Positions 1-5,300 of a stretch of 6,160 nucleotides of DNA are shown in pieces. The notes below the pieces were generated by a model. It made no database searches. It was not told where the DNA came from and saw only the letters and a program-made list of their open reading frames with translations. Position 1 is the first letter of the stretch. Every line of letters begins with the position of its first letter. Where the stretch lies: the NCBI GenBank assembly GCA_045605405.1, contig JAZUPX010000131.1, positions 1 through 6,160 of the forward strand, given 5' to 3'. Origin of the DNA: UMGS1883 sp045605405 (GTDB taxonomy: Bacteria > Bacillota > Clostridia > UMGS1883). Made by a program: the position numbers and the translations under genes.

Positions 1-83
1 GTTGTTTACTGTACTGTCTGGCTTGTATTCGCCTAAAGTTAATCTCAAATGAATTTAAATTCTTTTGAGCCCTTACGCTATTT

Positions 84-97
84 AATTTTCAAGGTTC
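84..97 (-). promoter_or_regulatory. boxA-like antitermination element
   Basis: The minus strand reads GAACCTTGAAAATT. This resembles the boxA motif (TGCTCTTTGAAAA type) in rRNA leaders, where NusB and S10 load to prevent premature Rho-type termination of untranslated rRNA. It lies about 25 nt from the predicted start, just after the leader hairpin. The assignment is by resemblance only. Confidence 0.55.
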
Positions 98-100
98 AAT

Positions 101-122
101 CGCTCCTCGTTTTCGAGCGAGC
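101..122 (-). other. 5'-terminal hairpin of the rrn leader
   Basis: On the minus strand an eight-base-pair GC-rich stem with one bulged G closes an AAAA loop. It begins at the predicted P2 start base, so the RNA would carry this hairpin at its extreme 5' end. No U-run follows, so it is not a terminator. Possible roles are transcript stability or separating the promoter from the antitermination site. Confidence 0.6.
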
Positions 123-128
123 TTGTTT

Positions 129-157
129 ATTATACATCGCCGCAAACGCTTTGTCAA
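129..157 (-). promoter_or_regulatory. Proximal rrn promoter (P2), sigma-A consensus
   Basis: On the minus strand TTGACA (157-152) and TATAAT (134-129) are separated by exactly 17 bp, a perfect match to the sigma-A consensus. Transcription should start at G122, seven bases after the -10 box. Upstream lie three T-runs on the plus strand (161-167, 172-177, 182-187), which are A-tracts on the template direction spaced about 10 bp apart. Such phased tracts bend DNA and resemble UP elements bound by the RNA polymerase alpha subunit. Confidence 0.85.
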
Positions 158-160
158 CAC

Positions 161-187
161 TTTTTTTAAACTTTTTTCAAGTTTTTT
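161..187 (-). promoter_or_regulatory. Phased A-tracts upstream of P2 (UP-element-like)
   Basis: Three homopolymer runs of 7, 6 and 6 T on the plus strand have centres about 10 bp apart, one helical turn. They end 3 bp from the P2 -35 box. This is where an UP element sits in strong stable-RNA promoters. The bending is inferred from the phasing. Confidence 0.6.
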
Positions 188-219
188 CAAAGTATTGGGT
201 TTTCGCGACAACGATAGAT

Positions 220-248
220 ATATTAACACCGTTTAAAGGAAAAGTCAA
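220..248 (-). promoter_or_regulatory. Distal rrn promoter (P1), sigma-A type
   Basis: On the minus strand TTGACT (248-243) and TAATAT (225-220) are separated by 17 bp, and a G at 212 is a plausible start base. The -10 box lies 91 bp upstream of that of P2. Roughly 90-bp tandem spacing is familiar from Bacillus rrn operons. The sequence further upstream (251-280) is rich in A- and T-runs and could act as an UP element. Confidence 0.75.
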
Positions 249-291
249 TACCTTTTTATAAAAAAATTAAATAAGTTTTTGAAGTGTTGTA

Positions 292-324
292 AAGCAGCTT
301 AAAACTCGTATTTTTAAGCTGTTT
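292..324. repeat. Inverted repeat between the divergent promoters
   Basis: The arms CAGCTTAAAA (295-304) and TTTTAAGCTG (312-321) are perfect complements around a 7-nt loop. Three further outer pairs, including one G-T, extend the stem to 13 bp. Only the short run TTTC follows on the plus strand, so it is a weak terminator candidate at best. It sits between rrn P1 (leftward) and the small-ORF promoter (rightward) and could be a protein-binding site. No function is established. Confidence 0.45.
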
Positions 325-382
325 CTATTATAACCATTTTTTGCTTTAATATTATATATAGGAACAAACTTTTTTCTTTCCT

Positions 383-411
383 TTGACATTGCGTCCCTTT
401 TTACCTATAAT
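383..411 (+). promoter_or_regulatory. Perfect consensus promoter upstream of the small ORF
   Basis: TTGACA (383-388) and TATAAT (406-411) are separated by 17 bp. Transcription should start near A418, only three bases before the AAGGAG ribosome binding site at 421-426. No terminator is seen before rpsU, so this promoter could also feed rpsU. Confidence 0.75.
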
Positions 412-434
412 AAACTTAAAAAGGAGATGTACTT

Positions 435-527
435 GTGTTTGAGGAATTCTGCGAAATGATGTCAGGTAAAGACGACATTTTTTACGGGATTAATCTTGAG
501 ATATTAGGCTTTTCCAAAAATTTATAA
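435..527 (+). CDS. Small ORF, 30 codons, unknown function
   Basis: I do not recognise this product. A GTG at 435 opens 30 codons ending in TAA at 525-527. The peptide is acidic, starts MFEEFCEMMSGKDD and shows no membrane segment or known motif. AAGGAG at 421-426 lies 8 nt upstream of the GTG, an ideal spacing, and a perfect sigma-A promoter lies just before that. The ATG at 427 touches the ribosome binding site and opens only ten codons, so GTG is preferred. The ORF stops 7 nt before the -35 box of the rpsU promoter. It may be a real small protein, a leader peptide for rpsU, or the surviving 5' end of a decayed gene. Confidence 0.4.
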   Translation: MFEEFCEMMSGKDDIFYGINLEILGFSKNL

Positions 528-534
528 AAAAAAC

Positions 535-562
535 TTGACAGAATAGTTTATTGTGTTATAAT
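535..562 (+). promoter_or_regulatory. rpsU promoter
   Basis: TTGACA (535-540) and TATAAT (557-562) are separated by 16 bp, a perfect hexamer match with a near-optimal spacer. Transcription should start around G569, giving rpsU a 5' leader of about 50 nt. Confidence 0.8.
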
Positions 563-578
563 TAGTATGTTACTTTAT

Positions 579-603
579 GCAGAGCTTGTTTTCACAAGGC
601 TGC
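579..603 (+). other. Hairpin in the rpsU leader
   Basis: GCAG (579-582) pairs with CTGC (600-603), and CTTGT pairs with ACAAG inside it, with a small internal loop between the two helices and a TTTC loop. The hairpin ends directly before the GAGGGGAGGG ribosome binding site of rpsU. A structure in this position could control initiation, possibly autogenously by S21, but nothing in the sequence proves that. Confidence 0.4.
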
Positions 604-619
604 GAGGGGAGGGTATGAA

Positions 620-796
620 ATGTCCGAAATCAGAGTTAAAGATAATGAATCTTTAGATAGCGCCCTGAGGAGATTTAAGCGTTCTTGTGCTAAGGCAGGC
701 GTATTGTCCGAAGTTAGAAAAAGAGAACATTATGAAAAACCCAGCGTAAAGCGCAAAAAGAAGTCTGAAGCAGCAAGAAAAAGAAAATTTAAGTAA
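620..796 (+). CDS. rpsU: 30S ribosomal protein S21
   Basis: A 58-residue, strongly basic protein with the S21 layout: an N-terminal stretch starting SEIRVKDNESLDSALRRFKR, the KAGVLSEVRKREHYEKPS core, and a lysine/arginine-rich tail. S21 joins the 30S subunit late and sits near the 3' end of 16S rRNA and the mRNA exit side, where it helps initiation. The length matches the family. The start is the ATG at 620, with GGGGAGGG at 606-613 six bases upstream; an ATG at 615 is in another frame and soon stops. It has its own promoter (535-562) and a terminator just downstream (809-842), so it is probably monocistronic or carries the upstream small ORF. Confidence 0.97.
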   Translation: MSEIRVKDNESLDSALRRFKRSCAKAGVLSEVRKREHYEKPSVKRKKKSEAARKRKFK

Positions 797-808
797 TTGA
801 CAACGACA

Positions 809-842
809 AACCCACATACATTAGTATGTGGGTTATGTTTTT
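809..842 (+). terminator. Terminator after rpsU
   Basis: An 11-bp perfect stem (809-819 with 824-834) closes an ATTA loop and is followed by ATG and a run of five T. It begins 12 bases after the rpsU stop codon. The stem also carries a spurious upstream ATG (826) in frame with the acetyltransferase. Confidence 0.8.
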
Positions 843-873
843 CTTTATAATTTTTCCTGCGGAGGTATTTTCT

Positions 874-1353
874 ATGTATATCAGAAGATTACTTGACGAC
901 GAGTATGAAGATGTAGTAAAATTAATTACAGACACAGTGCATACCGTTTGTGCTGATGACTATACAAAAGAGGAGCTTAATGCCTGGGCACCAGAGAATT
1001 TTGATATAAAGAAATTCAGGGGGAATCTCTCCCCCTGCCTGAATCTTGTTGCTTTTGAAAAAGGAAAGCTTGTGGGTTTTATCAGTATGGAAAGAAACGG
1101 CTACATAAACAGACTATACACCCATAAGGATTACTTAAGGCGCGGAATTGCAACTGTACTTTACCAAAAGGCAGAAGATTGGGCAAGGGAAAAAGGAATT
1201 CGCGAAATCAGTCTTGACTCCAGCAAGACTGCAAAGGATTTCTATTTGAAGTTGGGTTTTAAAGAGTCAGGGATAAGTGTCATAAACCACGGAAATGTAA
1301 TTTTCAGAAATACAGTTATGAAAAAGGTGATACAAAATGGTAAAGCTCGGTAA
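874..1353 (+). CDS. GNAT-family N-acetyltransferase, YafP-like
   Basis: A 159-residue single-domain GNAT protein. The family transfers an acetyl group from acetyl-CoA to an amine; the substrate is not evident. The acetyl-CoA pyrophosphate-binding loop is RRGIAT (89-94), followed by a helix (LYQKAEDWAREKG). The C-terminal signature is SLDSSKTAKDFYLKLGFKESG (113-133), ending in the usual Y-x-x-x-GF segment. The YTKEELNAWAP stretch (30-40) and overall order recall E. coli YafP. I start it at ATG 874, eight bases after GGAGG (861-865). The in-frame ATG at 826 lies inside the rpsU terminator stem and would add 16 hydrophobic residues not typical of GNATs. The 3' end overlaps ung by 17 nt. TATAAT at 846-851 could be a -10 box, but no good -35 precedes it. 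Confidence 0.85.
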   Translation: MYIRRLLDDEYEDVVKLITDTVHTVCADDYTKEELNAWAPENFDIKKFRGNLSPCLNLVAFEKGKLVGFISMERNGYINRLYTHKDYLRRGIATVLYQKAEDWAREKGIREISLDSSKTAKDFYLKLGFKESGISVINHGNVIFRNTVMKKVIQNGKAR

Positions 1354-2008
1354 CGACTGGGATGAAAAAATAGGAAGAGAGTTTGAAAAAGAGTACTATC
1401 TTAAACTCAGAAACTTTCTGAAAGAGGAGTATTCTTCACATACAGTATTTCCCGATATGTACGACCTTTTCTCGGCACTTAAGGCAACACCCTATTCCAA
1501 AGTAAAGGTTGTTATCCTCGGTCAGGACCCGTACCATGAGCCGGGTCAGGCACACGGTATGGCTTTTTCGGTAAAACCGGGAGTGCAGATTCCTCCGTCA
1601 CTTCTTAATATGTATAAGGAAATCAATTCAGAATTTGGTTATCCCATACCAAAGACGGGTTATCTTATGAAATGGGCGGAACAGGGAGTGCTACTCCTTA
1701 ACACGGTGCTCACAGTAAGAAGCGGTGAGGCAAACAGCCATCAGAACAAGGGTTGGGAAATTTTCACCGATGAAATTATCCGTCAGCTCAATGCCCGCCG
1801 CGATGGTATCGTTTTCCTGCTGTGGGGCAACAATGCCAAGAAAAAGAAAGAACTCATCACAAATCATCAGCATTATATATTGGAAACGGTTCACCCCAGT
1901 CCCCTTTCCGCATCGAGAGGGTTTATGGGATGCGGACATTTTAAAAAGGCAAATGAATTTTTGATTTCCAATTTGAAATCACCCATTGATTGGCAGATAG
2001 AAGATTAA
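1337..2008 (+). CDS. ung: Uracil-DNA glycosylase, family 1
   Basis: This cytoplasmic enzyme cuts the N-glycosidic bond of uracil in DNA, starting base excision repair of deaminated cytosine or misincorporated dUMP. All family-1 signatures are present: GQDPYH (62-67) with the water-activating Asp64 and Tyr66 that excludes thymine, Phe77 for uracil stacking, LLLNTVLTV with the uracil-binding Asn122, WGNNAKKK (163-170), and the DNA-intercalating HPSPLSASRG (186-195) with catalytic His186. At 223 residues it is the normal length. The start is ATG 1337, with AAGGTGA ending six bases upstream inside the end of the acetyltransferase gene. The 17-nt overlap implies one transcript and translational coupling. 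A terminator follows at once. Confidence 0.97.
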   Translation: MVKLGNDWDEKIGREFEKEYYLKLRNFLKEEYSSHTVFPDMYDLFSALKATPYSKVKVVILGQDPYHEPGQAHGMAFSVKPGVQIPPSLLNMYKEINSEFGYPIPKTGYLMKWAEQGVLLLNTVLTVRSGEANSHQNKGWEIFTDEIIRQLNARRDGIVFLLWGNNAKKKKELITNHQHYILETVHPSPLSASRGFMGCGHFKKANEFLISNLKSPIDWQIED

Positions 2009-2012
2009 TTTC

Positions 2013-2045
2013 AAGAGGATTCCACTTAAAATGGAGTCCTCTTTT
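2013..2045 (+). terminator. Terminator after ung
   Basis: A 12-bp stem (2013-2024 with 2032-2043, one G-T pair) closes a 7-nt loop and runs into TTTT at 2042-2045. It starts 4 bases after the ung stop codon and ends 2 bases before the hydG -35 box. Confidence 0.85.
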
Positions 2046-2046
2046 A

Positions 2047-2075
2047 TTGACATTTAATTTTCAGAGTGTTATAAT
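2047..2075 (+). promoter_or_regulatory. hydG promoter
   Basis: TTGACA (2047-2052) and TATAAT (2070-2075) are separated by 17 bp, a perfect sigma-A consensus. The predicted start is about 2082, which rules out the in-frame ATG at 2079 as start codon for this transcript. Translation from 2112 leaves a 30-nt leader. No operator-like repeat is visible around it. Confidence 0.8.
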
Positions 2076-2111
2076 TTAATGAGTATTTTAGTAGCGAAAG
2101 GAATGACAGCT

Positions 2112-3551
2112 ATGTATAATCCCAAATCGATGATAGCTGAGGAATTCATCAGCGATGAAGAAATCCGTGCAACCCTCGAGTATGCAGAAGCAAATAAGAA
2201 TAATATAGAGCTAATTGATGCCATTTTAGATAAAGCAAGACCTCAGAAAAAGGACAACGGTACTTTTTGTGCAGGGCTTAATCACAGAGAGGCATCCGTT
2301 CTTTTAGCTTGTGAAATCCCCGAGAAAGTTCAGGAAATGTACTCTCTTGCAGAAGAGATAAAGCAGGCATTTTACGGCAACAGAATCGTTATGTTTGCCC
2401 CCCTCTATCTTTCCAATTACTGTGTAAACGGTTGTGTATACTGTCCTTACCATCACCAGAACAAGAACATTTGCAGAAAGAAGCTTACTCAGGAGGAAAT
2501 CAAAAATGAGGTTATAGCTCTTCAGGATATGGGGCATAAGCGTCTTGCCCTTGAAGCAGGTGAAGACCCCGTAAATAACCCCATCGAGTATATTCTTGAA
2601 AGCATCAGGACAATTTATTCTATCAAACATAAAAACGGTGCAATCCGCAGAGTTAATATAAACATTGCTGCAACAACCGTTGAAAATTACAGAAAACTTA
2701 AGGATGCAGGAATCGGAACATATATTCTGTTTCAGGAAACTTATCACAAAGAAAGCTACTTAAAGCTTCACCCCACAGGGCCTAAACACGACTACGCCTA
2801 CCATACAGAAGCAATGGACAGAGCCATGCAGGGCGGAATTGATGATGTTGGTCTTGGCGTACTTTTCGGGCTTGAGCTTTATAAGTATGAGTTTGCAGGA
2901 CTTCTAATGCACGCAGAACATCTTGAAGCTGTTCATGGTGTAGGTCCTCATACAATCAGCGTACCGAGAATTAAGCGTGCCGACGATATTGACCCTGATG
3001 TTTTTGACAACGGTATTGATGATGAAACCTTTGCAAAGATTTGTGCACTTATAAGAATAAGCACACCTTACACGGGTATGATTATCTCCACAAGAGAAAG
3101 TCAGGCTGTCCGTGAAAAGGTTATAAAACTGGGGGTTTCACAGATAAGCGGTGCTTCCAGAACCTCCGTGGGCGGTTACACTGAGGAAGAACGCCCCCAC
3201 GACAGCGAGCAGTTTGATGTATCCGACACAAGAACTCTTGACGAGGTTGTGAAATGGCTTATGGAGCTTGGTCATATTCCCTCTTTCTGTACTGCGTGCT
3301 ACCGCGAGGGCAGAACGGGCGACAGATTTATGTCACTTTGCAAGTCGGGACAGATTCAGAATTGCTGTCATCCCAACGCACTTATGACACTGAAAGAATT
3401 TTTGATGGACTATGCCTCCGAGGATACAAAGAAAATTGGCGAAGCATTGATTCAGGCAGAGCTTGAGAATATCCCCAAGGAGAAGGTCAAGGAAATCTGC
3501 AAGGAAAATCTTGAAAAAATACAAAACGGAATAAGAGATTTCAGATTCTAA
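2112..3551 (+). CDS. hydG: [FeFe]-hydrogenase maturase HydG (tyrosine lyase, radical SAM)
   Basis: HydG splits L-tyrosine with S-adenosylmethionine into p-cresol and dehydroglycine, and converts the latter to CO and CN-, delivered as an Fe(CO)2(CN) synthon for the H-cluster of [FeFe]-hydrogenase. Counting from ATG 2112 it has 479 residues, normal for the family. The radical SAM cluster motif CX3CX2C is Cys104, Cys108 and Cys111 (YCVNGCVYCPYHHQN). The HydG-specific C-terminal cluster motif CX2CX22C is Cys393, Cys396 and Cys419, followed by HPNAL; this separates it from ThiH. ATG 2112 is chosen because AAAGGA lies 9 bases upstream, the N-terminus MYNPKSMIAEEFI fits HydG, and the earlier ATG 2079 precedes the predicted transcription start. 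It has its own promoter and terminator. hydE, hydF and the hydrogenase are not in the window. Confidence 0.96.
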   Translation: MYNPKSMIAEEFISDEEIRATLEYAEANKNNIELIDAILDKARPQKKDNGTFCAGLNHREASVLLACEIPEKVQEMYSLAEEIKQAFYGNRIVMFAPLYLSNYCVNGCVYCPYHHQNKNICRKKLTQEEIKNEVIALQDMGHKRLALEAGEDPVNNPIEYILESIRTIYSIKHKNGAIRRVNINIAATTVENYRKLKDAGIGTYILFQETYHKESYLKLHPTGPKHDYAYHTEAMDRAMQGGIDDVGLGVLFGLELYKYEFAGLLMHAEHLEAVHGVGPHTISVPRIKRADDIDPDVFDNGIDDETFAKICALIRISTPYTGMIISTRESQAVREKVIKLGVSQISGASRTSVGGYTEEERPHDSEQFDVSDTRTLDEVVKWLMELGHIPSFCTACYREGRTGDRFMSLCKSGQIQNCCHPNALMTLKEFLMDYASEDTKKIGEALIQAELENIPKEKVKEICKENLEKIQNGIRDFRF

Positions 3552-3590
3552 AAAAATAGTGGAAACCTTGAAGGGTTTCCACTATTTTTT
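3551..3590. terminator. Bidirectional terminator between hydG and putP
   Basis: A 17-bp perfect stem (3551-3567 with 3574-3590) closes the 6-nt loop TTGAAG. The stem has A-runs on one side and T-runs on the other, so either strand reads hairpin then U-run. It overlaps the last base of the hydG stop codon and lies 9 bases from the end of putP, serving both convergent genes. Confidence 0.9.
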
Positions 3591-3599
3591 ATTTCATTA

Positions 3600-5141
3600 T
3601 TAGTCATCAATACTGTTGTCGGTTGCTCTTTCATAAATTGCAACAACCTCTTTGGAGGGTTTCTTATCGATAAGAGTAACTATAACAGCCGCGATTGCAC
3701 CAATTATAAATCCAGGGATGATTTCGTATACGCCCGTAATAGCAGTAAGTGTCAATCCGCCCGATACGGGAAGCCACAACCAAACCATATCCACAACTGC
3801 ACCTGCTACGATACCTGCAACAGCACCTTTGTATGTAAATCTCTTCCAGAAAAGCGAAAGAAGAACAGCAGGGCCGAATGCCGCACCGAAGATACCCCAT
3901 GCGTTTTCAACAAGGTCCATAATTGCCTGCGCTGCTTTACCTTTACTGCTTGCAATAAAGTATGCAACAACTGCAATTGCAAGAACAACAATTCTGCTCA
4001 CCCAGAGCATTTCCTTGTTCGAAGCATTTTTTCTAACAATGGGCTTATAGAGGTCGCTTGAAAAAGAAGATGCTGCAACAAGAAGCTGAGAGTCAGCAGT
4101 TGACATAGATGCTGCAATAATGGCTGCAAGAAGAAGTCCTGCAATAAATCCGGGGAATACTTCACGTGCAAGTTCTACAAAGATAAGAGACTGCTTTCCT
4201 TCTGCAAGAAGTTTTGCTGAAAGGTCAGTACCGTCAGCATATACAAACATTCTGCCGAAATATGCAATTACGATAGTTGCTGCAAGAGAAAGAACAACCC
4301 AGATAATTGCAACAGTTGCACTCTTTTTAACCATAGAGGGCTTCTTGATAGCCATAAATCTTACAATAATATGGGGCATACCGAAGTAACCAAGTCCCCA
4401 GCCGAGGCCGGAAACGATATCCTGCCAGCTTGCATTAAAGAAGTTTGCAACAAATTTGAATTCCTCACCGTTAGGGCCTGTATACACAGTAGAAAGAGCT
4501 GTGGGGTCGAGGTCTTTTACAAAGCCTACAACGATGGGAACAATGAGAAGTGCCGCAATCATCAGAAGTCCCTGGAAAAAGTCAGTCCAGCAAACAGCCT
4601 TGAAACCGCCAAGGAAAGTGTAGAGAACAACAATTACTGCAAAAATAATCATTGCAGTTGAAACTGAAAGCTCGGGAACAAGAGTTGTAAATACCCCTGC
4701 ACCTGCTACGAAAGCAGAAGCAACATAGATGGTAAAGCAAACAAGAAACACAACCGCACAGATAACACTAAGCACGTGACTCTTTGTTGCAAAACGGTTG
4801 GAAAGGTACTGAGGAAGTGTAATTGCGTCACCGGAAGCACGGGAAAATTTGCGAAGTCTCTTAGCAACCAAAATCCAGTTAGCTGCAGTACCGATTGCAA
4901 GACCGATACCAATCCACGCCTGACCAAAACCGAATGCAAGAATGCTACCAGGAAGTCCCATAAGAAGCCATGCACTCATATCCGATGCTTGAGCACTCAT
5001 AGCCGTTACCCAAGGGCCCATCTCTCTTCCACCGAGGAAATAGTCTTTTTCGTTTACATTCTTATTTCTTCCCTTTAAGAAGAAGAAAGCACCTATGGCA
5101 AGCATTGCCACGAAGTAAAGTACAAATGCAAGAATATCCAT
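3600..5141 (-). CDS. putP: Sodium/proline symporter PutP (SSS family)
   Basis: An inner-membrane transporter that couples inward Na+ to L-proline uptake for nutrition or osmoprotection. From ATG 5141 it has 513 residues and many hydrophobic helices, matching the usual ~500 residues and 13 helices. PutP hallmarks are KDYFLGGREMGPWVTAMSA (32-50), ASDMSAWLLMGLPG (52-65) with Asp54 equivalent to the essential Na+-linked Asp55 of E. coli PutP, ITLPQYLSNRF (107-117), GWGLGYFGMPHI (247-258), and AASMSTADSQLLV (343-355) with the Ser347/Thr348 Na+-site pair. YEIIPGFIIG near the C-terminus also matches PutP. The ATG at 5141 is preferred because AGGAG lies 9 bases upstream; the ATG at 5213 would lie upstream of the predicted transcription start. 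Other SSS substrates cannot be fully excluded. It has its own promoter and follows the tetR gene on the same strand. Confidence 0.92.
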   Translation of the reverse strand: MDILAFVLYFVAMLAIGAFFFLKGRNKNVNEKDYFLGGREMGPWVTAMSAQASDMSAWLLMGLPGSILAFGFGQAWIGIGLAIGTAANWILVAKRLRKFSRASGDAITLPQYLSNRFATKSHVLSVICAVVFLVCFTIYVASAFVAGAGVFTTLVPELSVSTAMIIFAVIVVLYTFLGGFKAVCWTDFFQGLLMIAALLIVPIVVGFVKDLDPTALSTVYTGPNGEEFKFVANFFNASWQDIVSGLGWGLGYFGMPHIIVRFMAIKKPSMVKKSATVAIIWVVLSLAATIVIAYFGRMFVYADGTDLSAKLLAEGKQSLIFVELAREVFPGFIAGLLLAAIIAASMSTADSQLLVAASSFSSDLYKPIVRKNASNKEMLWVSRIVVLAIAVVAYFIASSKGKAAQAIMDLVENAWGIFGAAFGPAVLLSLFWKRFTYKGAVAGIVAGAVVDMVWLWLPVSGGLTLTAITGVYEIIPGFIIGAIAAVIVTLIDKKPSKEVVAIYERATDNSIDD

Positions 5142-5184
5142 TACTTTTATCTCCTTTTTATATATTTTTATATGTACATTTGCC

Positions 5185-5213
5185 ATTGTACCACAAAAAA
5201 ATATATAAATCAA
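5185..5213 (-). promoter_or_regulatory. putP promoter with extended -10
   Basis: On the minus strand TTGATT (5213-5208) and TACAAT (5190-5185) are separated by 17 bp, and the -10 box is preceded by TGG, an extended -10. The start should be near 5178, giving a leader of about 37 nt with AGGAG at 5155-5151. The -35 box touches the edge of the 46-bp inverted repeat, so a protein bound there would affect polymerase. Confidence 0.7.
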
Positions 5214-5257
5214 TAGAGAACTAAGTATAGACTATATTCTATACTTAGTTCTCTATT
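5212..5257. repeat. 46-bp perfect inverted repeat between tetR and putP
   Basis: Two perfectly complementary 20-base arms (5212-5231 and 5238-5257) flank the 6-base centre CTATAT. The arms are AT-rich and contain ACTAAGTATAGA and its complement. On the minus strand it begins 43 bases past the tetR stop codon and ends inside the putP -35 box. It could be an operator for the TetR protein or another regulator, or a tetR terminator. Against a classical terminator, the following T-rich stretch is delayed and interrupted (GATTTATATATTTTTTT). Confidence 0.9.
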
Positions 5258-5300
5258 CGCCAAACAAATCTCAAATACTTCCGCAACTACAAACTGTACT

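Larger units (their letters stand above)
1..122 (-). other. Leader of a ribosomal RNA operon (genes lie beyond the window's left edge)
   Basis: Read on the minus strand, this is the transcribed leader downstream of the two tandem promoters. It starts with a hairpin (122-101), then a boxA-like element (97-84), then a second stem-loop (69-44: 6 bp, a T-T mismatch, 4 bp, TTAA loop), and runs off the window. No rRNA sequence is recognised inside the window. The rRNA assignment is inferred from tandem consensus promoters, A-tracts and the boxA-like antitermination signal, a combination typical of Gram-positive rrn operons. A tRNA or other stable RNA operon is the alternative. Confidence 0.7.

Noticed and set aside
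49..261. 70-codon ORF on the plus strand
   Set aside because: It runs through the minus-strand rrn leader, both tandem promoters and the A-tracts, has no ribosome binding site, and its product is low-complexity and resembles no family I know.
327..332. TATAAT on the minus strand as a third rrn promoter
   Set aside because: No acceptable -35 box at 16-18 bp and no extended -10 dinucleotide in the right place.
797..827. TTGACA directly after the rpsU stop as a -35 box for the acetyltransferase
   Set aside because: The only -10 candidate, TAGTAT at 822-827, needs a 19-bp spacer and lies in the terminator stem.
826..873. Upstream in-frame ATG for the acetyltransferase
   Set aside because: It lies in the rpsU terminator stem without a ribosome binding site; ATG 874 has GGAGG at good spacing and gives a normal GNAT N-terminus.
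2079..2111. Upstream in-frame ATGs at 2079 and 2103 for hydG
   Set aside because: 2079 precedes the predicted transcription start, and 2103 touches the AAAGGA ribosome binding site. ATG 2112 is spaced properly and matches the family N-terminus.
2304..2747. 147-codon ORF opposite hydG
   Set aside because: It is an antisense shadow of the well-supported hydG frame, with no recognisable domain.
3652..5078. Several 61-132-codon ORFs overlapping putP on both strands
   Set aside because: They are out-of-frame or antisense to a full-length, motif-complete PutP and show no family features of their own.
5142..5213. Upstream in-frame extension of putP by 24 codons
   Set aside because: It spans the predicted putP promoter and ribosome binding site and encodes residues not found in PutP.
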